Assembly (NCBI GenBank): GCA_947472645.1
Contig: CANJBQ010000022.1
Location: 1-48,155, forward strand
DNA from: Burkholderiaceae bacterium
Lineage (GTDB): Bacteria > Pseudomonadota > Gammaproteobacteria > Burkholderiales > Burkholderiaceae
Length of the DNA stretch: 48,155 nucleotides
Reading direction: 5' to 3'
Below are positions 38,196 to 47,395 of the stretch, in pieces. The notes under the pieces were generated by a model, which was given only the letters and a program-made list of their open reading frames with translations, had not been told where the DNA came from and made no database searches. The position numbers and the translations under genes are program-made. Each line of letters starts with the position of its first letter. Positions within the stretch are counted from its first letter, which is position 1.

Positions 38196-39158
38196 TTATA
38201 GTGATGTCCAATGAAGATTTTTAGAATACTCCATCCAATCATTGAATTTCGATTTTATTGGATTTCTTGAAGAAAATAGTTTTCTCCACATACTCATTTT
38301 TAAACTAGCTTTCGTCAATGCATGCCATTGCAGTTGGCCTTGATACTTTCGGAGTAAATGAATTATTTCAATGTTGTTTTCTTCAAGAAGGGTAATACTT
38401 TTCGTCCATAAGCTTACCCAGTCGTTTAAAGAAAGATCTTGAGCAAACACAAAGTGATGTTCATTGGCTCTGGATGAAAGCTGAGTTACATCAAGAGCAA
38501 CCATTCTATGGTCAAGTTGCAAAGGGTGTTGGCTGTGGATTTTTGTCACATCGTCTAGAATAGGGTGAGGTTGAATCATGCCTGATTGACCGACACCATA
38601 GAGCCAAACAGAATTGATGCTTAATTGACCGCTTGCTTGTCGGGCTTCATTGACGGGATGGTCGTGCCAAATCATTTGAATTTCGTTTTGTAATTGACGC
38701 CATTTTTTAGCAAGTCCTGGGGTACCTAGATCTTTTGGCATCCAAATATCGACATTAAGTCCCATCGCATGGCGAGGCGTATGTGTTTTGAGCGCTGAAA
38801 AAGGACCAGCGGGATAAATCCATCTTTCTGAAGAAAATTGACCCTGATCACCTAAAAAGTGCTGCAGGGTTTCTGTAACACTTTGTCGTAAGCTGAGTTC
38901 TTCTTCAGGTTTAACCCTCATCATACGTGGATCCATGAGAACAATATGATCTCGTGTCGCGTGTAAATGAACGAGTTCAAGACAAATTCGGGCATGAGAA
39001 TCTGTTTTTTGACTAAGCTTTGCGGCAACTGGGACATCTTCCCCTAAAAGGAGGATTTCCTCTAACGTACCTTTTTGTTCATAAAAAGAATCATCGACCT
39101 CTAAAGATACTTCAGGCTGAGGAAATTCGGGGATTAAAAAACTAATTTTGGTACTCAT
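38196..39158 (-). CDS. RpfE-like regulatory/phosphoglycerate mutase-related protein
   Basis: 320 aa soluble protein, no signal or membrane segments. The middle has GLNVDIWMPKDLGTPGLAKKWRQLQNEIQM, then SINSVWLYGVGQ, a pattern I recognise from proteins beside recJ annotated RpfE-type or 'phosphoglycerate mutase' in Burkholderiales and Xanthomonas. Biochemical function is unknown and no mutase catalytic set is evident. It is the first gene of the recJ-prfB-lysS operon and divergent from lolC across only 39 bp. Confidence 0.6.
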   Translation of the reverse strand: MSTKISFLIPEFPQPEVSLEVDDSFYEQKGTLEEILLLGEDVPVAAKLSQKTDSHARICLELVHLHATRDHIVLMDPRMMRVKPEEELSLRQSVTETLQHFLGDQGQFSSERWIYPAGPFSALKTHTPRHAMGLNVDIWMPKDLGTPGLAKKWRQLQNEIQMIWHDHPVNEARQASGQLSINSVWLYGVGQSGMIQPHPILDDVTKIHSQHPLQLDHRMVALDVTQLSSRANEHHFVFAQDLSLNDWVSLWTKSITLLEENNIEIIHLLRKYQGQLQWHALTKASLKMSMWRKLFSSRNPIKSKFNDWMEYSKNLHWTSL

Positions 39159-39197
39159 AGTCCCTATTTTATGTGTGATTTAATAAAACACTAAACT

Positions 39198-40484
39198 ATG
39201 CATATGCAAAATAAATTATTTTCTATTGATTTACCAATATTTATGGAGATTGGCCTGCGATATGTCAGGGCAAGGCGTAAAACAGTCGGTCAAAAAAGGG
39301 ATGGCTTTTTATCGTTTATCTCCACTTTATCGATGGTAGGTATTGCCTTAGGGGTTGCTTCCCTCATTATTGTTCTCTCTGTTATGAATGGTTTTCAAAA
39401 AGAAGTACGTGACAAAATGCTCTCGGTTTTATCGCATGTTGAGATTCGGTCGAGTAATGGTCTAGAAAATTGGCAAGAAATATCCACAACATTGTTAAAA
39501 CAACAACATGTGATTGGGGTGGCTCCGATATTACAAACCCAAGGTCTTTTAGTCAGAGGTGGTTTGATGCGTGGAGTTGAGCTGCGTGGGATTGATCCTT
39601 TTCAAGAACAGTCAGTTTCTGATATCCCCAGTCAAGTTCGGGGTGGTAATCTTAATGAGCTACAACCTGGATCATTCAATATTGCTTTAGGAATTGAACT
39701 GGCAAATATATTAGGTGTGCAAAAAGGTGACAAAATTTCAGTCATGGTCCCCCAAGGCGATTTAACTCCTGCAGGAGTATTGCCTCGCCAAAAGTCCTTT
39801 CTTGTAATAGGAATTATTGATAGTGGACATTATGAATTTGACAGTAGCCTTGCGATCATTCATTGGAAAGATGCCGCAGCACTGACCCAAAATCAACACC
39901 CAACAGGATTACGAATTAAATTAGATGATATGTATGCGGCCCCATCAATTGCTTCCAAACTGAATGGTTCTCTTCCACCCGGTATTTTAGCGATTGATTG
40001 GTCCATGCAAAATCGTAATTGGTTCGCCGCCGTACAAACCGAAAAAAGAATGATGTTTATTATTTTGGCGATGATCATTGCTGTAGCCGCCTTTAATTTA
40101 GTTTCGACACTTGTTATGACGGTGACGGATAAACAAGCAGATATTGCTATTTTGAGAACGATGGGTGCATCAGCTCGAATGATACAAAAAATATTTTTTG
40201 TTCAAGGTCTTGCAATTGGTATTTTGGGATCTATTTTTGGAGTTTTATTAGGCTTACTCGTGGCGGCAAATATTGATGTGATTGTGCCAGCGATTGAGGC
40301 TGTTTTTCAGGTACAGTTTTTACCCAAAGATATTTACTTTATTAGTGAATTACCTTCCGATATTCATGCTGATGATGTTGTTAAAGTTGGCGGTATGGCT
40401 TTTATTCTAAGTCTCATCGCCACGCTTTACCCAAGTTGGCGAGCGGCAAAGGTTAAACCTGCGGAGGCACTTCGTTATGAATGA
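39198..40484 (+). CDS. lolC: Lipoprotein-releasing ABC transporter permease LolC/LolE
   Basis: 428 aa. The N-terminal cytoplasmic stretch [14 protein letters not shown] leads to a first membrane segment (about 45-70), then a large periplasmic domain (70-270) and three more membrane segments, with the C-terminal [15 protein letters not shown] typical of the family. With LolD it extracts outer-membrane lipoproteins from the inner membrane and hands them to LolA. A single permease gene with LolD suggests a homodimeric (LolF-like) arrangement. It overlaps lolD by 8 nt (ATGAATGA). Confidence 0.93.
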   Translation: MHMQNKLFSIDLPIFMEIGLRYVRARRKTVGQKRDGFLSFISTLSMVGIALGVASLIIVLSVMNGFQKEVRDKMLSVLSHVEIRSSNGLENWQEISTTLLKQQHVIGVAPILQTQGLLVRGGLMRGVELRGIDPFQEQSVSDIPSQVRGGNLNELQPGSFNIALGIELANILGVQKGDKISVMVPQGDLTPAGVLPRQKSFLVIGIIDSGHYEFDSSLAIIHWKDAAALTQNQHPTGLRIKLDDMYAAPSIASKLNGSLPPGILAIDWSMQNRNWFAAVQTEKRMMFIILAMIIAVAAFNLVSTLVMTVTDKQADIAILRTMGASARMIQKIFFVQGLAIGILGSIFGVLLGLLVAANIDVIVPAIEAVFQVQFLPKDIYFISELPSDIHADDVVKVGGMAFILSLIATLYPSWRAAKVKPAEALRYE

Positions 40485-41199
40485 GGCTCTGATACAAGAG
40501 GAAGATTTTGCTCTGATTGCAACGGACATTGTGAAGATTTTCGGTAGTGATGTAGAAGCGATTACCGTTTTGAATGGGATTAATTTACAAGTTCGCCCAT
40601 CAGAAAAGGTGGCGATAGTAGGGGCATCAGGTTCTGGTAAAAGTACGTTATTACATATTCTTGGGGGACTAGATGAAGCTAGTTCAGGAAAGATTCAATT
40701 AGGAGGTCAAGCGCTTTCTAAGCTCGATGAAGAACGACGTAACCTCTTACGCAATCGAGAGCTCGGTTTTATTTATCAGTTTCATCATTTATTGCCAGAG
40801 TTTACTGCTATTGAGAATGTTGCAATGCCCCTTCGTATTCGTGGACTTACTCGACAAAAATCATTGGAGGCAGCGATGCAGATGTTGGGTCAAGTAGGCC
40901 TTAGTGCTCGTCTGTATCACACTCCAGCCATGTTATCAGGTGGTGAGCGGCAGCGCGTTGCTGTGGCAAGAGCGTTGGTCGGTAGACCGAGTTGTGTTCT
41001 TGCTGATGAGCCTACTGGTAACTTAGATACACAAACTGCTGATCAAGTATTTGATTTAATGATGCAAGTGGCCCAAAGTCAGGGGACTTCATTTGTGATT
41101 GTCACTCATGACCCTTTTCGCGCAAAACGTTGTGATCGAATTTTAAAGCTTACTCAGGGGGGGCTTATTGACATCACTAATGAAATCCACCATGGTTAA
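40477..41199 (+). CDS. lolD: Lipoprotein-releasing ABC transporter ATPase LolD
   Basis: 240 aa. Walker [10 protein letters not shown] is at 49-57, the signature [15 protein letters not shown] is intact and Walker B reads [11 protein letters not shown]; the LolD motif [21 protein letters not shown] is present. It powers lipoprotein release by the LolC partner upstream. Its stop is 3 nt before the ATG of the TatD-type gene. Confidence 0.95.
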   Translation: MNEALIQEEDFALIATDIVKIFGSDVEAITVLNGINLQVRPSEKVAIVGASGSGKSTLLHILGGLDEASSGKIQLGGQALSKLDEERRNLLRNRELGFIYQFHHLLPEFTAIENVAMPLRIRGLTRQKSLEAAMQMLGQVGLSARLYHTPAMLSGGERQRVAVARALVGRPSCVLADEPTGNLDTQTADQVFDLMMQVAQSQGTSFVIVTHDPFRAKRCDRILKLTQGGLIDITNEIHHG

Positions 41200-41202
41200 G
41201 TG

Positions 41203-42009
41203 ATGTGGTTTGATACCCATTGCCACATCGATGCACCTGAGTTTCGAGACGATTTATCTCTCGTTCTTGCAAGGGCTGCAGAGCAGGGTGTAACAGGAAT
41301 CCTTATTCCTGCTGTGCAAGTCGCTGACTATGACCGTGTGGTGCAGATTGTTGATCAGTGGAGTAGCTTGATACCTCAGATCTGCTTTAGTCTTGGTGTA
41401 CATCCCTTGTACACTCCTCAAGCACAAGAAGTGGATATTAAAATCACTCGTCAAGCGATAGAAAAATACCTTGATCACCCTCGATTCGTGGCAGTGGGAG
41501 AAATTGGTTTAGATTACTTTGTAACGCATTTAGACCGTAAAAAACAAGAGTGGTTTTTCGAAGAACAATTAAAATTAGCTAGAGACTTTCATTTACCCAT
41601 CGTCATGCATGTTAGAAAATCTCAAGATCAACTGCTCAAAAAGTTACGTCAGATCAAAGTGACTGGTGGCATTGCTCATGCATTTAATGGTAGTTTTGTT
41701 CAGGCGCAACAATTTTTAGAGCTAAATTTTTTGCTAGGTTTTGGTGGCACGATGACTTATGATCGATCCTTACAAATTAAGCGATTGGCAAAGGAGTTTC
41801 CGATTGAATCTTATGCTTTAGAGACGGATAGTCCAGATATACCTCCTTCATGGTTAATGGATGAGGCTGTTAAAAGAAATGAGCCATCCTATTTGCCAAG
41901 AATTGCTCAAAGCTTTGCAAAAGAGCGATCAATTTCGCTTGAAGAGTTAGCCATTGTCAACTTCCAAAATATCTCACGCGTTTTACCAAGACTTCACCAA
42001 CTTTTATAA
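41203..42009 (+). CDS. TatD-family metal-dependent nuclease/hydrolase (YcfH-like)
   Basis: 268 aa from ATG 41203; a GTG directly before it at 41200 is the other possible start. Metal ligands are visible in WFDTHCHIDAPEF, GEIGLDYF, IVMHVRKS, GGIAHAFNGS and LETDSPDIPP, the full TatD set. Family members are 3'-5' DNA exonucleases or deacylases acting on D-aminoacyl-tRNA products. It lies between lolD and comEC, a usual betaproteobacterial order. Confidence 0.93.
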   Translation: MWFDTHCHIDAPEFRDDLSLVLARAAEQGVTGILIPAVQVADYDRVVQIVDQWSSLIPQICFSLGVHPLYTPQAQEVDIKITRQAIEKYLDHPRFVAVGEIGLDYFVTHLDRKKQEWFFEEQLKLARDFHLPIVMHVRKSQDQLLKKLRQIKVTGGIAHAFNGSFVQAQQFLELNFLLGFGGTMTYDRSLQIKRLAKEFPIESYALETDSPDIPPSWLMDEAVKRNEPSYLPRIAQSFAKERSISLEELAIVNFQNISRVLPRLHQLL

Positions 42010-42015
42010 AAGATC

Positions 42016-42825
42016 ATGCGTCTGATCATCACAGCAATCATTGCTGGGGAATTACTTTCTTTATTTTTTAATTCGCAACATCCTCCAATAGAATTTATTG
42101 GGACTTCTGCAGGGGTGATCACCCTATACCTATCTTATATATTTTGTCAAAAATATCGATTCATCCATTTGCCAATATGGATTTTGTGCATTGGAGTATC
42201 TTTTGCGGTAGGTTTTTATTGGGTGGAGTATTTAAAGCATCAAAAATCCTTAATTCAATTAGAAGACCGGCTAGACGAATCTATGGCTTATGTAGAGGGT
42301 TACATTGACGGACTTCCAAGAGTCTCAGACAAAGGTGTGCAGTTCACTTTCAGGGTAGAAAAATTAGAGGTTGTATATCCAAAAAATATAGTAAGTACTT
42401 CAGGGAGATCGCTCGTGCGCGTATCTCTTTTTTACCCATCCCTTCGCCATCAATTTCAGCCTGGTCAGCGCTGGAGGTTTCTTACTAAACTCAAAAAACC
42501 ATATGGTCTTAAGAATCCTTATTCATTTGATATAGAGCATTGGATGTATATCAATGATCTTGGTGCTCAAGGGATGATTCGACCAAAAGATGCTCATTTA
42601 ATGAGTCCATGGGTATGGCGTTTGACGACGGTGATTGAAAGAGTGCGATTTTATATCCAACAGAAAATTGAGAACTCTCTAGGCGCTAAATCTCCATATG
42701 TGGGAGTGATTACGGCTTTAGTGATTGGTGATCAACAAATGATTCATCAAGATGATTGGAAAATCTTTAGTGCAACTGGGATTGGTCATTTAATTTCCAT
42801 AAGTAGTAGAATCTACCCATCATAA
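42016..42825 (+). pseudogene. comEC: comEC/rec2 5' fragment, cut by an integrative element
   Basis: ComEC is the inner-membrane channel for DNA uptake, normally about 700-850 aa. Here the frame gives 269 aa. It has N-terminal membrane segments, the OB-fold/DUF4131 region (about 85-195) and the beginning of the Competence domain (ALVIGDQ, then FSATGIGHLISIS). Family sequence continues ISGLH, but after the Ser codon at 42802-42804 the frame reads SRIYPS and stops. The other membrane segments and the C-terminal beta-lactamase-like domain are absent from the window. A serine recombinase gene starts 14 nt after the stop. The remainder is expected beyond the right edge, so the gene is probably split rather than deleted. 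Confidence 0.85.
42799..42810 (+). other. Left attachment junction (attL) of the integrative element in comEC
   Basis: Host-gene similarity runs through ATA-AGT (42799-42804). The expected glycine codon is replaced by AGTAGA. The crossover therefore lies within a few bases of 42805, and the short identity with the element (for example TAAGTAG) may be the core. Exact core and dinucleotide need attR or an empty site. Confidence 0.65.
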
Positions 42826-42839
42826 ATCAGGAAATTTAG

Positions 42840-44420
42840 ATGCCAATCGCTTACAGCTATATTCGTTTCAGCTCAGAGAAGCAGAAGAAGGGCGCGTCAA
42901 TCCAACGCCAAGAGGAGCTGGCTACTAAGTTCATTAAGGACAACCCAGAGCTTGAGCTCGATCTTGATACCGCCCTAAACATGCGTGACCTAGGCGTATC
43001 AGCCTTTAAGGGTAAGAACATGACGGACGGAGCATTGGGTAACTTCACGGCGCTGGTGTATCAGGGCAAGATTGAGCAAGGCAGTTTTCTTTTGCTGGAG
43101 AACCTAGACCGATTTAGCCGGGACGAGGCTTGGATTGCGGTAAATGACCTGACTACCCTAATTAGAGCGGGGATTAATGTTGTGACGATGAGTGATGCCA
43201 CCCCCAGTATCTATAGTGCTGAGACCATGACCGGTAGTGACGGCACGATGAAGTTAATGCAGTCTGTTCTGCACTTCACTAGGTCGCACGATGAATCGGC
43301 CCAAAAGTCACGTCGCATTAAAGATGCATGGAATCGGAAGTTCAATAGTATTGAGGATGGCAAACAACTAACTGCCAGAGTGCCGTTTTGGATTGAAAAA
43401 ACAGACAGGACTAAATCAATCCCGGATAAGGTAGCGGTAGTTAAGCAAATATACAAACTAGCTTCTAGTGGTTTAGGAGCAATGCGTATTGCTCAGGAGC
43501 TTAATGCTGGGAAGGTTCCAACACCATCAAAGCAATCAAAACAGTGGGCGCTATCAAGCGTCAAAAAAGTGCTGGCATCAGAAGCAGTGCTGGGGACTTT
43601 GGTTGCTGCAAACGGTAAACGGTATGAGAATTACTATCCAGTCATAATTAATCAAAAGACATGGACAAAGACGCGCTACATCGGCACTACATCATCAACT
43701 GCCAGAGCTACAACTGAGGCGCATCCGCTCTCAGGTCTTATGTTCTGTAGCTGTGGGGCTACTGCACAACGCAGCGGTAAGACTGGACGTGAGCGTAAGG
43801 ACGGCACAAAGAACTCTTGGAAAACGTTGGTGTGTGGCAAGTCTATGTCCAATCCAAAAGACGAAAATGGAAATCCCATTCATCGAAAGGACTGTAAATA
43901 CCAATCCATTAGCTACGACACTATTTTGAATAACGTCAAGGCAGCATTAATCAGGATGGAGGACTTTGATCCAAGCGATGAGGTGGGAAAGAATCTAAAG
44001 GCAATGCGAAGAGAAGTCGATCAGATTGAATCTGCGATTGAGTTAGTTACCGCACCCTTAGATGGCAAGCCTGTAAAAGAAACACCAAGTATGCGGGCTA
44101 ACCTTGCCAAAATGTTTGACAAACTTGACGCCAAAAAGGCTGAGATTGCTGAGTTAGAGCTATTAAGAAGGCCAGTTAGTCAGCGCCTATTTGAGGGCGC
44201 TAGAAAGGCTATATTGAGTGGCGAGGTAAGTAATGGACTAATGAGGCAGACTATTAAGAGATGTGTAATCGACTTTAGAAAGCGCACGATGAATGTGTAC
44301 GGTCATGATGGTAGTTCGGTGCTTGACCTTTATCTAGATGACCCCAAAGTGTTGGCTTCTGAAAGGCGTGCTGAGCGTTTGGAGCAGCTAAAGGTTGATC
44401 GTTTAGCTGCAAAGAAATAA
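42840..44420 (+). CDS. Large serine recombinase (integrase)
   Basis: 526 aa. The N-terminal resolvase-type catalytic domain has YIRFSSEKQ with nucleophile Ser11, and LLLENLDRFSRDE (84-96) with the conserved Arg. A Recombinase domain (about 165-290) follows. A zinc-ribbon candidate with Cys303, Cys305, Cys332 and Cys352 comes next, then a charged, probably coiled-coil stretch (about 380-445). This is the layout of large serine integrases that join attP to attB without homology. GGA at 42830-42832 is the ribosome site. It lies next to attL, as expected for an integrase by its attachment site, and would be read from the host lolCD-tatD-comEC transcript. Confidence 0.93.
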   Translation: MPIAYSYIRFSSEKQKKGASIQRQEELATKFIKDNPELELDLDTALNMRDLGVSAFKGKNMTDGALGNFTALVYQGKIEQGSFLLLENLDRFSRDEAWIAVNDLTTLIRAGINVVTMSDATPSIYSAETMTGSDGTMKLMQSVLHFTRSHDESAQKSRRIKDAWNRKFNSIEDGKQLTARVPFWIEKTDRTKSIPDKVAVVKQIYKLASSGLGAMRIAQELNAGKVPTPSKQSKQWALSSVKKVLASEAVLGTLVAANGKRYENYYPVIINQKTWTKTRYIGTTSSTARATTEAHPLSGLMFCSCGATAQRSGKTGRERKDGTKNSWKTLVCGKSMSNPKDENGNPIHRKDCKYQSISYDTILNNVKAALIRMEDFDPSDEVGKNLKAMRREVDQIESAIELVTAPLDGKPVKETPSMRANLAKMFDKLDAKKAEIAELELLRRPVSQRLFEGARKAILSGEVSNGLMRQTIKRCVIDFRKRTMNVYGHDGSSVLDLYLDDPKVLASERRAERLEQLKVDRLAAKK

Positions 44421-44909
44421 AAATAAGAAAAATTAGATCAAACTAGGGCGGGAACCGCGTTTTTGTTGCATTAGTGTAATTGGAAGCACAAATTATTAGG
44501 CGCTCAAGCACTACTATGAGACTATTTTCAAAACCTAGGGCGAAAGCCGCGTGTTTTGCGTATTATTATAAGTAGTGTTAGATTTTATGGATTACGACGC
44601 TGCGTTGAGCGTTTAGAGGCCGAGGCCTTGGTGCTTATCACCAAAACTAAAAATCATAGCTGATGGCGGAACGTAACGAACCCGACATGTGGCTAGCCGG
44701 TAGCACAGGCGCCGCGATTTAGACGCGGATAACGGTTAGACAGGTGAGGTAGGGCGGGTGCTCTACTAGGCTTGGCAATTCACCCCAACACTGTCGCAAA
44801 TGACTTCGGGTGGGATAACAGACCCACGGTGACTTAGGAATTATTCCTAGAAAAGCAAATCTTGATTGCCGATCTAAAGCGGCTGTATTTGTTTTTATGG
44901 AATGATTGA
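44421..44909. other. Gene-free, hairpin-rich segment (candidate origin or structured RNA)
   Basis: No coding frame of note in 489 bp. Hairpins seen by eye: ACGCT/AGCGT (44597-44612), AGGC/GCCT (44617-44628), TTGGTG/CACCAA (44628-44644), CCGCG/CGCGG with 7-nt loop (44712-44728), GACAGgTG/CACTGTC enclosing GGGTG/CACCC (44739-44795), GTGGG/CCCAC (44810-44827) and TAGGAAT/ATTCCTA (44835-44849). The density points to a folded RNA or to a replication origin for the primase-helicase gene that follows. It matches no RNA family I recognise. Confidence 0.55.
44443..44552 (+). repeat. Two 18-bp direct repeats, each a mini-hairpin followed by T/G run
   Basis: CTAGGGCGGGAACCGCGT (44443-44460) and CTAGGGCGAAAGCCGCGT (44535-44552), 15 of 18 identical, 92 bp apart. 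The differing middle bases keep a small hairpin in both (CGG-GAA-CCG and GGC-GAAA-GCC). TTTTTG and GTTTTG follow. They may be iterons or recombinase/Rep binding sites. Confidence 0.55.
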
Positions 44910-46994
44910 ATGACTAACTCACAAACGGCATGGGAAGCCGCACAACCCCAAAACCCCTCCTACGATCAAATACCAGCATCAATGCGCGATCTTAGGGTCT
45001 ATGTGCCCTATAAACTCATGGCGCCAGAGGCAGGTAAAACTAAATGGCGTAAACAAGCAATTAATCCAAGGACGTTAAAAGCCTATGACTGGAATAATCC
45101 TGCTGACTACGTAACCCTAAGTGAAGCAGAGTATTTATTAAATACAAACTCACACTTTAGTGGGGTTGGCATTTGTTTTTCTGGAACGCCAATCATTAAT
45201 GGACGATATTTGGTTGGCGTCGACCTTGATAGTATTTACGAGGGTGATCAACGCATCAACGCACATCACTTATCTTTATTGAACGGCATTCAGGGGTTTG
45301 TTGAGACATCTGTTAGCGGCTCTGGTAAGCATATCTTTGCATTGGCTGATGAGCCACTGCAAGACTTTAAAAATCATGAGTTGGGCGTAGAACTATTTGC
45401 AAGTAATGGATTTATTGCCTTAACAGGAGATGTTGATACTCAATTTAATAAGGCCCTTGATGGCTCTAGCTTAGATGTAAGCCATCTGTCGCGCTATCAG
45501 CGTATTTGGAGGCAGGAGTACGATGCGTTTGCCGCTGAAATTGAGCGCGATCCAAATATGTCGCCTGAAGAGCTGCATGACTTGGTGATGTCTGTGCGTC
45601 CTCCTGATTCGGGTAGGGATACTTGGATCAGAATTGGGATGATTTGCCATCACCAGACACGTGGTGAATTGGATGGTCTGGATGCTTGGCGTGATTATTC
45701 GCTGCAAGGATATGAGTATCCCGATATTTATGGCTCACCAGCAAGTGAATCCGAACTGCAATACCAGTGGCATTCCTTTAAAAAATCCCCTACTACTGGT
45801 CGTTCAGTAACACACAGGACCTTACGCCATTGGGCAAAACAAAGTCCACCAGCGGATCAGAATGTATTCACTGATGCTGAATACGATTTAGAAGAGACCA
45901 CTGCAACAGAGTATGTGATTGACGGGTTTATTGCCGAGGGAATTTTTGTGCTATCTGGACAAAGTGGAATAGGCAAGACAACTTTATTGCTTCCATTAGC
46001 TGCTTTAGCAGCACATATCTGCATTATTGATCATCCATTAAAGCCAAACTTGCGTCGCCCAGTGTTGTATTTGACTGAGGATAGAAAGCAGGCTGTTCGG
46101 ATTCTGTCAGGCTTGAGGAAGCATTGTGGCGTCAATATGAGCGCCACGGAAATGAACCAGTGGTTCAAGATTCGGGAAACGCATCGCATGAATAAGGATG
46201 AGATCGCTCAGCTTATTCGTAAGTTTTCCGATGAGAACAAGATGTATATGAAAGACGTTAATGGCAATGACGTTTTGATTCCTGTGCTCATTGTTGCTGA
46301 CACGGTTGCTGCCACGCTAGACTTGGATGACGAGAACAATAACTCAGAAGTCTCAAAGTTCCTATCCAAAATCAAATCAGCATGTTCGGATACTGGAGCG
46401 AGTCTGTGGCTAATTGCCCATATCAGTAAGGCCATGAATCGGGCTGATGTAAGCGATATGAGTGCTAGGGGCGCCTCCGCATTCGGTGCTGATGCAAATG
46501 GTACTGGATTTGTGATTGCTGGTGAAAGAGGTGAGGAGGGTAAGCGCTTTTTAATTCTGGGTAAAAAGCGATATGAGGTTGATTTCAATGAGATTTCATT
46601 TACAACTCAAAAATATGACCTCCTTGTTAAAAACCGATTAGGACAAATCTTGCCTGAGTCCTACCGAATTGGGTCAATTGAAAAATCATCAGAGCAAAAT
46701 CGTAAGGCATCCTCACAGCAGGCTCAGTTAACACGCGATGAGACTATCGTTCTTAATGCGATACGCCAGTCTGGAAATGTCTACCTTCCCAAAACATTAA
46801 TTAGCGCCTTAACTGGAATGAGTACTGGTAATGCATATCAGCGACTTGGCGGCGTCCTAGCTAAGTTAGTCGCTGACCAGTGTTTGGAAATTGTGAGTAC
46901 AAAAGATGCAAGGGCAGATGGCGCCAATGTATCCGCAAATACCAAAGAGGTCTATCGAATCAAGCCCGGGCCGGATTTTAAGGTCTACGAGTAG
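44910..46994 (+). CDS. Primase/polymerase-helicase replication protein (RepA-like AAA+/RecA fold)
   Basis: 694 aa in three parts. Residues 25-200 resemble a phage/plasmid prim-pol domain, with the metal pair D105-x-D107 (VGVDLDS) and SGSGKH (136-141). Residues 220-310 look like the primase C-terminal PriCT-2 helper (DSGRDTWIRIGMICHHQT). Residues 335-570 form a RecA-like hexameric helicase with Walker A GQSGIGKT (350-357), Walker B VLIVADT (459-465) and a sensor region LIAHISKAMNR. The last ~90 residues look like a winged helix (about 610-690). Such fusions start and drive replication of plasmids, satellites and prophages. It is the main cargo seen in the element; domain limits are by eye. Confidence 0.8.
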   Translation: MTNSQTAWEAAQPQNPSYDQIPASMRDLRVYVPYKLMAPEAGKTKWRKQAINPRTLKAYDWNNPADYVTLSEAEYLLNTNSHFSGVGICFSGTPIINGRYLVGVDLDSIYEGDQRINAHHLSLLNGIQGFVETSVSGSGKHIFALADEPLQDFKNHELGVELFASNGFIALTGDVDTQFNKALDGSSLDVSHLSRYQRIWRQEYDAFAAEIERDPNMSPEELHDLVMSVRPPDSGRDTWIRIGMICHHQTRGELDGLDAWRDYSLQGYEYPDIYGSPASESELQYQWHSFKKSPTTGRSVTHRTLRHWAKQSPPADQNVFTDAEYDLEETTATEYVIDGFIAEGIFVLSGQSGIGKTTLLLPLAALAAHICIIDHPLKPNLRRPVLYLTEDRKQAVRILSGLRKHCGVNMSATEMNQWFKIRETHRMNKDEIAQLIRKFSDENKMYMKDVNGNDVLIPVLIVADTVAATLDLDDENNNSEVSKFLSKIKSACSDTGASLWLIAHISKAMNRADVSDMSARGASAFGADANGTGFVIAGERGEEGKRFLILGKKRYEVDFNEISFTTQKYDLLVKNRLGQILPESYRIGSIEKSSEQNRKASSQQAQLTRDETIVLNAIRQSGNVYLPKTLISALTGMSTGNAYQRLGGVLAKLVADQCLEIVSTKDARADGANVSANTKEVYRIKPGPDFKVYE

Positions 46995-47037
46995 TTTTTT
47001 CCACTAAGAAATGGAAATGGAAGAAACAACCTCGAAA

Positions 47038-47065
47038 GAATGGGGTGCAAAGCACACCCATTCCT
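47038..47065 (+). terminator. Strong hairpin after the primase-helicase gene
   Basis: GAATGGG+GTGC (47038-47048), loop AAA, GCAC-A-CCCATTC (47052-47063): 11 pairs with one bulged A. The following CTTATCTCTTTT is T-rich but broken, so termination is likely but not canonical. Confidence 0.5.
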
Positions 47066-47077
47066 TATCTCTTTTCG

Positions 47078-47112
47078 CTCTTTCGGAAACAGCTAGAAAT
47101 AGTGCGAAAGAG
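47078..47112. promoter_or_regulatory. Inverted repeat CTCTTTCG / CGAAAGAG ahead of the 83-aa gene
   Basis: Perfect 8-bp arms at 47078-47085 and 47105-47112 with a 19-nt spacer, ending 31 nt before the next start codon. CGAAAGAA also occurs at 47033-47040. The spacing suits an operator for a dimeric repressor; no known regulator is recognised. Confidence 0.35.
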
Positions 47113-47143
47113 TGGAAATAACACTACTTATTGAAAGAAAACA

Positions 47144-47395
47144 ATGAACGATCAAAATAATCCGATCCTTTCGTTAACACCTAACCAGACAACTGAGCTG
47201 CGTCAAATTTGGGAACAGCAAAAACAAGAGCTTCACCCAGACGACTATCGCTTCATTAAGGTCAAGCTCAGCCGCCCAGTCGCCAAGCTCAGTCAAAAGC
47301 AGGCATACCGCATGATGATGACGCTTGCGGAAACTGACTATGAGCCCATACCAGAGTGGCTGATTGCCTTGTTTGACCCAAAGGACGCAAAATGA
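47144..47395 (+). CDS. Hypothetical protein (83 aa)
   Basis: Not recognised. Soluble, Gln/Pro-rich, mostly helical by appearance (TPNQTTELRQIWEQQKQEL), ending with acidic-basic FDPKDAK. ATGA overlap (4 nt) with the next gene shows the two are translated together. Downstream of the primase-helicase in the element. A partner or regulator of replication is possible, but nothing in the sequence shows it. Confidence 0.6.
   Translation: MNDQNNPILSLTPNQTTELRQIWEQQKQELHPDDYRFIKVKLSRPVAKLSQKQAYRMMMTLAETDYEPIPEWLIALFDPKDAK

Noticed and set aside
40477..40484. Recurrent 8-nt gene overlaps (also at 3706, 14598, 15244) as a special coupling signal
   Set aside because: ATGnnTRA-type overlaps are ordinary in compact operons; too common to count as a novel signal.
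44690..44745. tRNA-like fold: 5-bp stem CCGCG/CGCGG with a 7-nt loop ATTTAGA (anticodon position would be TTA)
   Set aside because: No matching D-arm (22-25 would be AGGC without a GCCT partner), no GGTTCGA-type T-arm and no acceptor stem; treated as one hairpin of the noncoding cluster.
44590..44850. Group I or group II intron, RNase P RNA or tmRNA
   Set aside because: None of the conserved core sequences of these RNAs is seen, and there is no reverse transcriptase or intron-encoded protein.
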